Assembly (NCBI GenBank): GCA_029240245.1
Contig: JARBTJ010000023.1
Span: forward strand, 1 to 48,622
Direction: 5' to 3'
DNA: 48,622 nt
Origin: Herbinix sp.
GTDB lineage: Bacteria; Bacillota; Clostridia; Lachnospirales; Lachnospiraceae
Shown: positions 34,867-44,012 of the stretch, one piece after another
Numbering within the stretch: the first letter of the stretch is position 1
Layout of the letters: the number at the start of each line of letters is the position of its first letter
Translations under genes and position numbers: made by a program
The notes under the pieces: generated by a model
The model's input: the letters and a program-made list of their open reading frames with translations, nothing else
What the model was told of the DNA's origin: nothing
Database searches by the model: none

Positions 34867-34931
34867 CCAATCATAACCTTGTATCTCTTATCGTTTCATT
34901 TTATTACAAACTAAGCTTCTTTATTCATTGT

Positions 34932-37175
34932 TTAGTCAATTGCGGCACCATTAAACTCATCATCTTCTGTTTCCGAACCGTTTTGATTGGGATTTGACTC
35001 GTCCTCATCCGAATTCTCCCGATTATCGACATCCGGTAACACGGTCCCTCCACTATCCGAGGCTTCTTCATCATCTTCATCCGAATTCTCTGTACCGCCA
35101 TCGGTATCATCGGAATTATTGCCGGAATTATTCGTATTATTCTCTGGCTGGTCTAAATCTTCATTGTTCTCCGCACCATTTCCGCCTTCATTATTTTCAG
35201 AATCATTATTATCAGAATTTTCGGAATTATTATCATCGTCTTGTGTATTATTCTGATTTTCCTGTCCATTCTCACCCGTCTGAAGATCTTCTTCTCCAAT
35301 GACATTGATATCTACACCTTCCACCGGAAGCAGGTAATCAATGTCACCTTCCGGGAATATACCAAGTACAGGTAAAATTTCTGTCATGATTTTTCCGGAT
35401 AGCTTAGTAGCTATGGAGCTATCATCCTGCTTCACCACATTCTGCGGTTCATCGATTATAACGTAGATGACTACCTCCGGATTGATTGCCGGTACAGCAC
35501 CTAAGAAGGAAACAATATAAGTATCTGCATCACGGGGTTGCTTCTGAGCGGTACCTGTTTTTCCCCCGATTGCATATCCCTCTACTTTGGCAGGCTTCGC
35601 AGTACCCTCTTCTACCGTCTGATATAAATATTTTTGTAATAGTTCGGAGGTTTCCTCCGAAACAGTTTGTCTTAATAAAATCTTATCAATTTGCTTTACG
35701 GTTGCGCCACTGTCATTGATGATCTGCTTCACTGTATGTGGTACATAATAATTTCCGCCATTTACCAACGATGAGTATGCAGCAGCCATTTGCACCATGG
35801 TTACGTTCAAGGACTGTCCAAAACTGCTTGTCGCTAGCTCAGTTTCATTTAAAGCTTCCTCTTTGAACACGATACCAATTTCTTCTCCTGGAAGATCGAT
35901 CCCTGTCTTTTTTCCAAAGCTAAAGCTGCTCTGATAATCATAAAAGATACTTCTTCCTTCACTGGCAGCAATCTGCATCAGTGCATCATTACAGGATTTC
36001 ATGAGTGCTTCCCCTAAGGTGATGGTACCGTGACCGGTCACCTTGTTGCATTTGATCTTTACATCCCCGGCAAACTCTTCCTTGCCATCACAGTAAAAGG
36101 TATCATGATCATGGATAATTGCTTCCTCAAGTCCGGCTGCTATTGTAAAGGGCTTAAAGGTTGATCCGGGTTCAAAACCGTAACTGATAACATCATTCTT
36201 CCAAAGAAGGTTTAGAGCTTCCATTTTCTGATCTTCCGTCATTTCTGCTATTTCGGCTTCCGAATATAAAACCTCCAGCTTTCGAGGCTGGTTCAGATTA
36301 TATTCCTGATTTGAGGCCATCGCAAATATTTCACCGTTATTGGGGTCCATGATAAGAATACCAATATTTTTACTGCCGAATTCCGCATTAAATTCCTTGA
36401 TGTGTCTTTGAATAATTCGTTGAACATCCACATTGATGGTACTTACAATTGAATTTCCGTTCTGGGCTTTCTCAACCAATCTGTCTATTTTCAAAGAAGA
36501 ATCATAATAGCCATATTCTCTTCCGTTCGTTCCGTTTAATTCTTCGTTATAATATTCTTCAATTCCATAATATCCGATATTATCGGCTGAGGTAAAACCG
36601 ATGATATCACAGGCAAGCGTATCATATGGATAAGCTCTGACATACTCCTCCTCAAACCAGATACCGGTGATATCTTCGGACTCCGTAATCAGGGTCTTAA
36701 AGGCACTCACTGCGTCATGCTTCAAGTTCTTTTGTAAAATTACGTATTGACTTTCCGGTCTCTCCTGTAATATCACCTGAATATCAGCCGTACTAATTCC
36801 AAAATTTTCGCTTAATGCTTTTAAAGTAGGGGTAATATCCTCTTTATTTGCCAAGAGTCTCTTTGGATCTAAAATCAAACGGTAATTCAGTTCGCTTCTT
36901 GCAAGTATCGTACCGTTTCTGTCTAAAATATCTCCCCGTTTATATGGTAAGACAGCACTCACATAAGATTGTCTGGATAAAATACTCTTGGCGTAACGGT
37001 CACCGTCTATTTGCATTATGTAAATCAGTCTTCCCATTAATCCGACCAAAAGTAGAGTAATAACACAAAATACAAGCAATAGTCTTGCTTGCATTCGTGA
37101 GGAAAATTTCTTATTGACTGCAAGTGCATTTGGATTGTAATTCGCCCTGCCTGCATTACTATATGTTTTTTCCAT
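34932..37175 (-). CDS. Class B penicillin-binding protein (FtsI/PBP2B-like) with long acidic tail
   Basis: A 747-residue division-type transpeptidase. The transmembrane helix is at about 30-52 (LLLVFCVITLLLVGLMGRLI); the pedestal/dimerisation domain contains YKRGDILDRNGTILA. Catalytic motifs: EPGSTFKPF (SxxK), LMKSCNDALMQ (SxN) and IGGKTGTAQK (KTG). It lacks PASTA domains and instead ends in about 125 residues almost entirely of Asn, Asp, Glu, Ser and Gly (for example NNSENSDNNDSENNEGGNG), which should be outside the cell and disordered. It probably partners FtsW for septal cross-linking. SD gaggtt. 29 bp behind the ftsL-like gene. Confidence 0.93.
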   Translation of the reverse strand: MEKTYSNAGRANYNPNALAVNKKFSSRMQARLLLVFCVITLLLVGLMGRLIYIMQIDGDRYAKSILSRQSYVSAVLPYKRGDILDRNGTILARSELNYRLILDPKRLLANKEDITPTLKALSENFGISTADIQVILQERPESQYVILQKNLKHDAVSAFKTLITESEDITGIWFEEEYVRAYPYDTLACDIIGFTSADNIGYYGIEEYYNEELNGTNGREYGYYDSSLKIDRLVEKAQNGNSIVSTINVDVQRIIQRHIKEFNAEFGSKNIGILIMDPNNGEIFAMASNQEYNLNQPRKLEVLYSEAEIAEMTEDQKMEALNLLWKNDVISYGFEPGSTFKPFTIAAGLEEAIIHDHDTFYCDGKEEFAGDVKIKCNKVTGHGTITLGEALMKSCNDALMQIAASEGRSIFYDYQSSFSFGKKTGIDLPGEEIGIVFKEEALNETELATSSFGQSLNVTMVQMAAAYSSLVNGGNYYVPHTVKQIINDSGATVKQIDKILLRQTVSEETSELLQKYLYQTVEEGTAKPAKVEGYAIGGKTGTAQKQPRDADTYIVSFLGAVPAINPEVVIYVIIDEPQNVVKQDDSSIATKLSGKIMTEILPVLGIFPEGDIDYLLPVEGVDINVIGEEDLQTGENGQENQNNTQDDDNNSENSDNNDSENNEGGNGAENNEDLDQPENNTNNSGNNSDDTDGGTENSDEDDEEASDSGGTVLPDVDNRENSDEDESNPNQNGSETEDDEFNGAAID

Positions 37176-37204
37176 AGTGGTTTAACCTCTTCGCTTATGA
37201 TAAT

Positions 37205-37726
37205 TTAATCGGGAATATCTGCGAATTGCCGAACATAATCATCTCCGGCTGCTTGATAGGATATTACCGTATTGTTATTCGGGTATACCATTCCCAGTTC
37301 TTCTACTGCCACCCGATAAACATAATCGAGGTCCACTGCTGTGTCCAGCTGTTCATAAGCTGCATCATTTTCTTTTGTCATAGTGATCACTTCTTTTTCC
37401 AGGCTTATAATCTTTTTATCCATCTGAGTAACATCTGACTGAAGCTTTAAGTATTCAACACATACATATAAGGTTGCAGCAATCGCAATTGTGAGAACCA
37501 TCAGAGAAGCAAAGCTGATTCCTTGCAATTGTCTAGGCTGTCTGTGAATTTGTTTTTGACGGGAGGGTACCTCGTGTTGGTTATCTTCTCTCCTTCTATC
37601 CGGAACAGCATTGAAATTAGCACGAGTGTATTGGTTTGAGAATTCTTCTCTTTTCCTAACCGTGTTACCCTCGATATAGCTTGTCCCCGTTTTACCGTAT
37701 TGATATTTCCTTCTGTCTGCTTCCAT
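37205..37726 (-). CDS. ftsL: FtsL-like division protein
   Basis: A 173-residue bitopic protein: a basic cytoplasmic part (1-78), one transmembrane helix at about 80-100 (SFASLMVLTIAIAATLYVCV), then a heptad-like coiled coil (YLKLQSDVTQMDKKIISLEK) and the ending RVAVEELGMVYPNNN typical of FtsL/DivIC-type proteins. Identity rests on shape and on position between rsmH and the class B PBP gene. I chose ATG 37726 behind gagagagg; the longer frame opens with TTG 12 codons earlier without a better site. Confidence 0.8.
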   Translation of the reverse strand: MEADRRKYQYGKTGTSYIEGNTVRKREEFSNQYTRANFNAVPDRRREDNQHEVPSRQKQIHRQPRQLQGISFASLMVLTIAIAATLYVCVEYLKLQSDVTQMDKKIISLEKEVITMTKENDAAYEQLDTAVDLDYVYRVAVEELGMVYPNNNTVISYQAAGDDYVRQFADIPD

Positions 37727-37824
37727 GCAAATAACCTCTCTCTCAGGCTTACTAACTGTCAAAATAGATTTCCTACCTATGATTTCTGAAGTACCTTATA
37801 TATATTTCATGTGTGTTTTCCTAT

Positions 37825-38757
37825 TTAATTTTTTTCGAAAACCCTTAATTTTGCGCTCTTTGATCGTTTGTTAATTGCAAGCTCGTCCTCCGAAGGAAGT
37901 ATCGGTTTTCTTGTTATTACCCTGCCCTGGGGCTTTTTACCACATACACAGATAGGAAAATTTGGCGGACAGGTGCAAGGATTTTCATTTAATCGAAAGC
38001 AGGATTTTACTATTCTGTCCTCCAAGGAATGAAAGGTGATGATACACAGTCTTCCCTCCGGATTTAATAATTCAATCATATCCTGCAAGGTATCCTTAAG
38101 TACCTCCAGTTCCCGGTTTAATTCAATCCGGATAGCCTGAAAGGTTCTCTTGGCCGGATGCCCCGTACCCACTCGAAGTTTCATCGGAATCGCTGCTTTC
38201 ACAGCCTCGGTCAAATCATTCGTCGTCTCTAACGGTTTTTCCGATCTCATCCGGACTATGTGTTTTGCAATGTTTTTCGCAAAATTATCTTCCCCGTAAT
38301 CACGGATAATCCGGTATAATTCCATTTCGCTGTAGTTATTTATGATATCCTTTGCGGTTTTATCATTTCTGGTATCCATTCTCATGTCCAGAGGTGCATC
38401 CTCTTTATAGGAAAAACCTCTATCCCGTGTATCCAACTGATAAGAAGATACTCCAAGATCCAGTAGAATTCCATTCACCTTCTCAATTCCCTGATCCTTA
38501 AGCACCCGTTTCATTTGGCTGTAATTACTTCGTACAATGGTCACTTTATCCTGATGTGTTGCTAATCGCTCCCCGGCTGCATGTATTGCTGCTTCGTCCT
38601 GATCAATTCCGATTAATCTACCCGTGGATAATTTGGTGGCTATTTCGTAGGAATGACCTCCACCACCCAAAGTTCCGTCTACGTAAATACCCTCCGGTTT
38701 TATCTTAAGCTGTTCGATTGTTTCCTCTAATAATACTGACTTATGTTCAAATGCCAT
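37825..38757 (-). CDS. rsmH: 16S rRNA (cytosine1402-N4)-methyltransferase RsmH
   Basis: A 310-residue SAM-dependent enzyme methylating C1402 of 16S rRNA (formerly MraW). Motifs: [13 protein letters not shown] at the start, [15 protein letters not shown] for [45 protein letters not shown] and the ending [12 protein letters not shown]. Full length. It lies 11 bp behind mraZ and heads the conserved cluster with it. Confidence 0.97.
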   Translation of the reverse strand: MAFEHKSVLLEETIEQLKIKPEGIYVDGTLGGGGHSYEIATKLSTGRLIGIDQDEAAIHAAGERLATHQDKVTIVRSNYSQMKRVLKDQGIEKVNGILLDLGVSSYQLDTRDRGFSYKEDAPLDMRMDTRNDKTAKDIINNYSEMELYRIIRDYGEDNFAKNIAKHIVRMRSEKPLETTNDLTEAVKAAIPMKLRVGTGHPAKRTFQAIRIELNRELEVLKDTLQDMIELLNPEGRLCIITFHSLEDRIVKSCFRLNENPCTCPPNFPICVCGKKPQGRVITRKPILPSEDELAINKRSKSAKLRVFEKN

Positions 38758-38768
38758 GTTATGCTCCT

Positions 38769-39197
38769 TTAAAAGCTGATACCGTATTCCGCCATATGCT
38801 CTGCGATTGCATCCATATCATCATAATTGTTATTTTGATCCCAACGTTCCTTACTCCAAATTTCAACCTTGTTAAGGACGCCGACAAAAACAATATCCTT
38901 ATCGAGAGCCGCATTTTCTCGTAGCTTAGCAGGTATTAATATTCTTCCCTGCTTGTCTACTTCACATGCAGCAGCATTTGACATAAATATTCTTTGTAAT
39001 GTTCTTGCTTCCTTGGTTCCTGGCAGTGTCTGGAGCTTTTTCACAAATTCTTGCCATTCTATATTGGGATATGCAAATAGACAACCATCAAGGCCTTGGG
39101 TAATTACAAATTCATCCCCTAAGTCCTCTCTGAATTTCGACGGTATAATTATTCTACCCTTAGAATCAATCGCATGATTGAACTCACCCATAAACAT
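38769..39197 (-). CDS. mraZ: Transcriptional regulator MraZ
   Basis: A 142-residue protein with two AbrB-like SpoVT folds: [21 protein letters not shown] (first DxKGR) and [20 protein letters not shown] (second DxxGR). MraZ forms ring-like oligomers binding GTGG-type repeats ahead of its own gene and regulates the division cluster. Three such repeats are visible at 39252-39281. ATG has a good SD (aagaaggtg). First gene of the mra operon. Confidence 0.96.
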   Translation of the reverse strand: MFMGEFNHAIDSKGRIIIPSKFREDLGDEFVITQGLDGCLFAYPNIEWQEFVKKLQTLPGTKEARTLQRIFMSNAAACEVDKQGRILIPAKLRENAALDKDIVFVGVLNKVEIWSKERWDQNNNYDDMDAIAEHMAEYGISF

Positions 39198-39231
39198 ATG
39201 GTTGCACCTTCTTAATCCTTAGTCGTAAGCT

Positions 39232-39281
39232 TGTCCCACTTTCATGGCTGTTTGCTCCACTTTCCACCACTTCGCCCCACT
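39232..39281 (-). promoter_or_regulatory. mraZ: MraZ-box operator repeats
   Basis: On the minus strand three head-to-tail 10-bp units, AGTGGGGCGA, AGTGGTGGAA and AGTGGAGCAA, occupy 39281-39252, and a fourth AGTGGG lies at about 39240. Tandem GTGG boxes at 10-bp spacing are the known MraZ binding pattern. They lie directly downstream of the predicted -10. Confidence 0.78.
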
Positions 39282-39290
39282 TATGTGTCT

Positions 39291-39319
39291 ATTTTATATC
39301 AGTTTTGGGAATTTATCAA
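39291..39319 (-). promoter_or_regulatory. mraZ operon promoter
   Basis: On the minus strand TTGATA (39314-39319), a 17-bp spacer and TAAAAT (39291-39296). Transcription would start just before the MraZ boxes, about 90 nt ahead of the mraZ ATG. Confidence 0.65.
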
Positions 39320-39325
39320 GTATAA

Positions 39326-39378
39326 AAGCAAAAAAATAAAGCACAGAAAACCCTCAAATAGTAGTTTTTCCATGCTTT
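39326..39378 (-). terminator. Terminator downstream of lgt
   Basis: aaagcacagaaaa (39338-39350) and ttttccatgcttt (39366-39378) pair with a two-base internal mismatch. On the minus strand the stem is followed by a T-rich run, placing the end of the rsmB-lgt transcript just ahead of the mraZ promoter. Confidence 0.65.
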
Positions 39379-39505
39379 TTTGATACATCATTACAATATA
39401 TTGTACTCTGAAGAAAAATCGAACAAATTATGTCAATATATAGTCAGAAGTAAATAATTAGTAAATTAGTCCTATTTATAATTTTTTAATAACCCTTAAA
39501 GCCTA

Positions 39506-40447
39506 TTACTTTTTTACCTTAACCATTCTTCTCTTATAGAAAATTGCAATAACCGAAACGATAACAATAAGTGCTGATAGCAATTGTGATACCGCGAGTG
39601 GTGTATTCCACAGAAACAGCTGATCCGTTCTAAGGCCTTCCATCCATGCGCGGCCAAGACCATATCCGGCTAGGTAAAGAAGCATTACTTCTCCGTCAAA
39701 TTTCTTATGTTTCGTATAAATAATCAAAAAGATTAATAAACAGAGGTTCCAAACCGCTTCATACAAAAAGGTCGGATGTACCTGGATATACTGAACTCCT
39801 TCGCTTATAACGATTTTATCCCTGATTTCCATGATTCGATTATAGGCTGCTGTTTTACCTTCAAATTCAGTTTGAAGGTAATTAACCGGAGCTGTAAATT
39901 CATAAGCTACATCTCTTATGTCCAATTGCATGGCAAACAGGCCATCCGTGTACTTGCCAAAGGCTTCCCGGTTAAAGAAGTTTCCCCAACGACCTAATAT
40001 CTGTCCGGTTACTAAACCAATACAACCGGTATCTGCCAGTAGCCAGAAAGGGTATTTTTTAATCCGGGTATAGATGAATGCTGTCAATACAGCACCAATA
40101 ATACCACCATAAATAGCCAGTCCACCCGTTCTTAAATTAAAGACGGACAACGGATTATCCTTAAATTCATCAAATGCAAAAACGACATAATACAATCTAG
40201 CGCATATGACGGAAACCACAATCGCAATTAAAGCAAAATCAAGATACATTTCCGTATTTTGTCCGGTTTTCTTAGCGATCCACTCAGCAATCAACCATCC
40301 TAGCAGCATACCTATGCCGATGACTACTCCGTAAAATGCTATATGATAACCAAATACATCAAAACCGGAGGGTACATTCTTTAAATCGATTCCCAAATTA
40401 GGAAACCGGATATCCGTGAGTTGTGAACTTAATAAAACCAGCATCAT
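39506..40447 (-). CDS. lgt: Prolipoprotein diacylglyceryl transferase Lgt
   Basis: A 313-residue membrane enzyme attaching diacylglycerol to the lipobox cysteine of prelipoproteins, including the two encoded in this window. About seven transmembrane helices. The Lgt signature is GQILGRWGNFFNREAFG; also YGVVIGIGMLLGW, RTGGLAIYGGIIGA, HPTFLYEAVWNL and GLGRAWMEGLRTD. A loop of some 45 residues after the signature (LQTEFEGKTAAYNRIMEI) is a Lachnospiraceae-style insertion. SD gagga; two consecutive ATGs. 17 bp behind ychF. Confidence 0.95.
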   Translation of the reverse strand: MMLVLLSSQLTDIRFPNLGIDLKNVPSGFDVFGYHIAFYGVVIGIGMLLGWLIAEWIAKKTGQNTEMYLDFALIAIVVSVICARLYYVVFAFDEFKDNPLSVFNLRTGGLAIYGGIIGAVLTAFIYTRIKKYPFWLLADTGCIGLVTGQILGRWGNFFNREAFGKYTDGLFAMQLDIRDVAYEFTAPVNYLQTEFEGKTAAYNRIMEIRDKIVISEGVQYIQVHPTFLYEAVWNLCLLIFLIIYTKHKKFDGEVMLLYLAGYGLGRAWMEGLRTDQLFLWNTPLAVSQLLSALIVIVSVIAIFYKRRMVKVKK

Positions 40448-40464
40448 TGTAATCCTCTTTTCTT

Positions 40465-41562
40465 TTATACATTAAAACGGAACAGAACTACATCTCCATC
40501 CTGAACCACATATTCTTTTCCCTCAGATCTTACCAGTCCCTTTTCTTTTGCAGCATTGTAATTTCCGCATTCCACAAGGTTATGATAATTTACGATTTCG
40601 GCACGGATGAAGCCACGTTCAAAATCAGTATGAATTTTACCTGCAGCCTGTGGTGCCTTTGTTCCAATTTTTATTGTCCAGGCTCTGGTTTCCTTTGGTC
40701 CTGCTGTCAGATAACTGATTAAGCCAAGAAGCCGGTAGCTTGCTTTGATTAATTTTTCCAGTCCGGATTCCGTTAAGCCGAGTTCCTCTAAAAACATGCG
40801 TTTTTCATCTTCATCAAGTTCAGCAATTTCCTGTTCAATCTGAGCACTAATAACGAATACTGCAGAGTTTTCCAGTGCAGCAATGTCTCTGACTGCTTTC
40901 ACATATAAGTTATTGCTTCCGTCATCTGCCAAGTCATCCTCTTTCACATTAGCCGCATAAATCACAGGCTTTGCTGTCAGAAGGTTATAGCCATTATAAA
41001 ATTCGGTTTCCTCTTCATCTTCCGTCTGAAAGGCTTTTGCCATTTTGCCTTCCTCCAGATGTGCCTTTAAACGCTCCAGCATTTCCAGTTCTTTTGCTGC
41101 CGCTTTATCATTCTTTGCACTTTTGGCAACCTTGGAGATTCTTCTCTCTAGTATTTCCAAATCCGAAAATATTAATTCCAGATCTATTGTCTCTATATCC
41201 CGTACAGGATTTACGGAGCCGTCCACATGAATGACATTGCCGTCTTCAAAGCAGCGAACTACATGTACTATGGCATCCACCTCTCTGATATTAGAGAGAA
41301 ATTGGTTGCCAAGCCCTTCTCCTTTGGAAGCACCTTTCACGAGTCCCGCAATATCAACGAATTCTATGGTAGCAGGAACTACCCTTTCCGTTTTGTATAA
41401 ATCACCTAGGACAGTTAATCTCTCATCCGGTACCGGAACAATTCCGATATTGGGATCTATGGTACAAAACGGATAATTAGCCGATTCTGCTCCTGCTTTT
41501 GTTAACGAATTAAAAAGTGTACTCTTTCCTACATTGGGTAAACCTACGATACCTAATTTCAT
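40465..41562 (-). CDS. ychF: Redox/ribosome-associated GTPase YchF
   Basis: A 365-residue Obg-family P-loop protein (OLA1 homologue) that prefers ATP to GTP and binds ribosomes. G1 is GLPNVGKST (7-15), G3 is VDIAGLVKGASKGEG; a coiled-coil insertion follows (ILERRISKVAKSAKND..), and the TGS domain ends with RAWTIKIGTKAPQAAGKIHTDFERGFIRAEIV. Normal length. ATG behind aaggaagg. It lies between thiN and lgt on the same strand. Confidence 0.96.
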   Translation of the reverse strand: MKLGIVGLPNVGKSTLFNSLTKAGAESANYPFCTIDPNIGIVPVPDERLTVLGDLYKTERVVPATIEFVDIAGLVKGASKGEGLGNQFLSNIREVDAIVHVVRCFEDGNVIHVDGSVNPVRDIETIDLELIFSDLEILERRISKVAKSAKNDKAAAKELEMLERLKAHLEEGKMAKAFQTEDEEETEFYNGYNLLTAKPVIYAANVKEDDLADDGSNNLYVKAVRDIAALENSAVFVISAQIEQEIAELDEDEKRMFLEELGLTESGLEKLIKASYRLLGLISYLTAGPKETRAWTIKIGTKAPQAAGKIHTDFERGFIRAEIVNYHNLVECGNYNAAKEKGLVRSEGKEYVVQDGDVVLFRFNV

Positions 41563-41605
41563 TTGTTTTATCCTTCCTTAATCAAAATCCGTTTATTATA
41601 ATATA

Positions 41606-42274
41606 CTAGTCCAGAGATTCTATCACTAACAAAATCCCGTTTGTAAACTCCACCCTTGCTTCCTCCTCAACAATCTCATTGCTGATACCCAGGCTGCTTC
41701 CCGCCGATAATACGATACTATTTAAGGGGTATTTAAAGCCTCTTAAGGTTAATCCCCTGACCTGCTCTTGAAAGGGAAGCAGAGAAACATAGTTCCCGAA
41801 TTGAGTTGTTTTCCTGATAGAAAAACTATGATTTTTTAAGTATATTTTATTATTACCATCCATCATACATGCATCTATGTTTAACTGCATCGGAAGCATC
41901 AAAAGATGTATATTGGCCAGTACATGATCCAACCTTGTTCCGGTAGCACCCAGAATATCAATACACGCAGGGCTGTTCATCAAAGCAAGCTCAATTGCGA
42001 TCTGTGTGTCTGTCTTATCCTTTTCTGCCGGAAATGTGTGTATCGGTGTACTGAGCTTTCGGTATTTTTCCAGCAAAGTATCCGGTACGGAATCAAAATC
42101 ACCTACAATATAATCGAGGGGCAGCTCCATGCTATCCGCAGCAGCCAATCCATGATCTGCAGCAATTATCATATCATATTTTTCTTTATTTATCTGATCT
42201 TTGACCAAGGCTTCGTCAATTCGACCTCCGGTCAGAATTAAAATCTTATTCTTATTGTTTTTCATATCACTCAT
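41606..42274 (-). CDS. thiN: Thiamine diphosphokinase
   Basis: A 222-residue thiamine pyrophosphokinase making the cofactor TPP from thiamine and ATP. N-terminal catalytic motifs: ADHGLAAADSMELPLDYIVGDFDSV and the lysine/aspartate segment PAEKDKTDTQIAIELA; GATGTRLDHVLANIHLL; the C-terminal thiamine-binding domain has LRGFKYPL and SLGISNEI. The cluster rsgA-rpe-thiN is standard in Firmicutes. The start is uncertain: ATG 42274 (MSDMKN), ATG 42265, or GTG 42307; SD sites are all weak. Confidence 0.92.
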   Translation of the reverse strand: MSDMKNNKNKILILTGGRIDEALVKDQINKEKYDMIIAADHGLAAADSMELPLDYIVGDFDSVPDTLLEKYRKLSTPIHTFPAEKDKTDTQIAIELALMNSPACIDILGATGTRLDHVLANIHLLMLPMQLNIDACMMDGNNKIYLKNHSFSIRKTTQFGNYVSLLPFQEQVRGLTLRGFKYPLNSIVLSAGSSLGISNEIVEEEARVEFTNGILLVIESLD

Positions 42275-42396
42275 GCACCCTATTCCAATTATCCTAGATA
42301 GATTCACTTATGTATTTTTCCGATAGCATAATACTACCATATAGGTACATTACAATGCTGTTTCCGATATATTTTTATCAAAAATCACCTTTCAAC

Positions 42397-42434
42397 ACGG
42401 GGTTATCTGTTATCAAAACGGGGTTATCTGTTAT
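42397..42434. repeat. 21-bp tandem duplication across the rpe stop codon
   Basis: acggggttatctgttat appears at 42397-42413 and 42418-42434, period 21. On the minus strand the unit contains the last two codons and the stop of rpe (AAC AGA TAA), so a second in-frame stop follows the first. The rest of the 149-bp gap to thiN is plain AT-rich sequence. Confidence 0.85.
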
Positions 42435-43098
42435 TTTGCTTTTCAAATTCAGCAATTATCTTTTTGATTTGGGTAAAATTCTCTTTAATATCCCCCGAAA
42501 AAATTGCCGTCCCGGCTACGATGACATTCGCTCCTGCAGCTAATAATTCCACCGTGTTGGAAAGATTAACTCCTCCGTCCACTTCTATATCAAAAGTTGC
42601 TCTCGTTTCCAGTTTGGTTTCTTTTAAATCCCTGATTTTCTGTAGTGCCTCCGGAATAAATGTCTGTCCTCCGAAGCCGGGATTTACACTCATAATTAAT
42701 ACCATGTCCAATTCCTTAAGGACATATTCTAAAACATTCAGCGGAGTCGAAGGATTTAAGGCGACGCCCGCTTGTAAGCCCAGTTCCTTTATTTTCATTA
42801 TCGTACGATGAAGATGCTTACACGCCTCAGCATGTACTGTTATAATATCAGCACCTGCTTCTTTAAAAGCTTCTAAATATTGCATCGGCTCATCAATCAT
42901 TAGATGAACATCAAAAATAAGCTTCGAATTTTTTCTTATCGAAGCTATCACCGGCATACCAAAACTAATACTGGGCACATAATTACCGTCCATGACGTCT
43001 ATATGAAGATACTCGGCACCCGCTGTTTCCACAATACCGATCTGCTCACCCAGTTTGTTAAAATCTGCCGCTAATATAGATGGAGCAAGTATTATCAT
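42424..43098 (-). CDS. rpe: Ribulose-phosphate 3-epimerase
   Basis: A 224-residue TIM-barrel enzyme interconverting ribulose 5-phosphate and xylulose 5-phosphate in the pentose phosphate pathway. Metal and catalytic motifs: LAPSILAADF, HIDVMDGNYVPSISFG, DVHLMIDEP, HAEAC, MSVNPGFGGQTFIP and EVDGGVNLSN. Length normal. ATG after aggagg. 31 bp behind rsgA. Confidence 0.97.
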   Translation of the reverse strand: MIILAPSILAADFNKLGEQIGIVETAGAEYLHIDVMDGNYVPSISFGMPVIASIRKNSKLIFDVHLMIDEPMQYLEAFKEAGADIITVHAEACKHLHRTIMKIKELGLQAGVALNPSTPLNVLEYVLKELDMVLIMSVNPGFGGQTFIPEALQKIRDLKETKLETRATFDIEVDGGVNLSNTVELLAAGANVIVAGTAIFSGDIKENFTQIKKIIAEFEKQNNR

Positions 43099-43129
43099 AG
43101 TATCCTCCTGCGATTACATTACCGATTGA

Positions 43130-44011
43130 TTAATATCGTTTTTGTTCCTTTAATTCCCGATATAAAACAGTATAATTTTCGTAGCGTATTTTACTGATTT
43201 TTTCTTCTTTTAATGCCTCTTTCACAGCGCAGCCCGGCTCATTTAGGTGCACACAGCCGATAAAACGACATTCATTTTCATATTCTTTGAATTCTATAAA
43301 ATAATCCTTCAATTCTTCTTTTTCAAGCTCATTTATATAGAGGGAACTGAAACCGGGTGTATCCATCAAATAGGTTTCGTTCTCAATAAAAATAAGTTCA
43401 GAATGTCTCGTGGTATGCTTTCCTCTTTTTATCTTTTCACTAACATTACCGGTTTCCATATTCGCTTTGGGTTGAATTACATTAATTAAGGAGGATTTAC
43501 CTACTCCTGATGGTCCGGCTAAAACGGTAGTCTTTCCTTTAATCAACTCAAAAACCTCAGCCACACCTTCTTTTTGGAGCATACTGGTACAAACCACTTC
43601 GTAACCACAATGACGGTAAGTATCCATTAACAGGGCAAGTTCCTTTCCTGCCACGATATCCTTCTTGTTAAAGCAAACAATCGTGTTTACCTTCTGTTTC
43701 TGCATCATGATTAAAAAGCGGTCTAACAGGTTTAAATTAGGATCAGGCTCTGCTGCAGCAAAAATGACCATAGCCTGATCCACATTTGCAACAGCAGGGC
43801 GTACTAATTCATTTTTTCTATCCCGGATGACAGCGATAATTCCACTGCCCTCCGGTTGATCATTAGTATCGATTTCCACATCATCGCCTACTAAGGGTTT
43901 TACCTTCTGATTACGGAAAATCCCCTTAGCCTTACATTCATATACCGTATTTTCCTCCGGTACATGCACATAATAAAAGCCTGCTATTCCTTTTATAATT
44001 TTGCCTTTCAA
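43130..44011 (-). CDS. rsgA: Ribosome small subunit-dependent GTPase RsgA
   Basis: A 293-residue circularly permuted GTPase helping mature the 30S subunit. OB fold at the N-terminus (LKGKIIKGIAGFYYV, LVGDDVEI); then NKKD (G4), the P-loop GPSGVGKSSLIN (G1) and DTPGFSSL (G3) in permuted order; C-terminal zinc site CRFIGCVHLNEPGCAV. I start at TTG 44011, whose SD (ggagg) lies in the last codons of prkC, one base beyond that gene's stop; an earlier in-frame TTG at 44032 lacks a site. Tight coupling with prkC, a kinase known in Bacillus to phosphorylate RsgA (CpgA). Confidence 0.95.
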   Translation of the reverse strand: MKGKIIKGIAGFYYVHVPEENTVYECKAKGIFRNQKVKPLVGDDVEIDTNDQPEGSGIIAVIRDRKNELVRPAVANVDQAMVIFAAAEPDPNLNLLDRFLIMMQKQKVNTIVCFNKKDIVAGKELALLMDTYRHCGYEVVCTSMLQKEGVAEVFELIKGKTTVLAGPSGVGKSSLINVIQPKANMETGNVSEKIKRGKHTTRHSELIFIENETYLMDTPGFSSLYINELEKEELKDYFIEFKEYENECRFIGCVHLNEPGCAVKEALKEEKISKIRYENYTVLYRELKEQKRY

Positions 44012-44012
44012 A

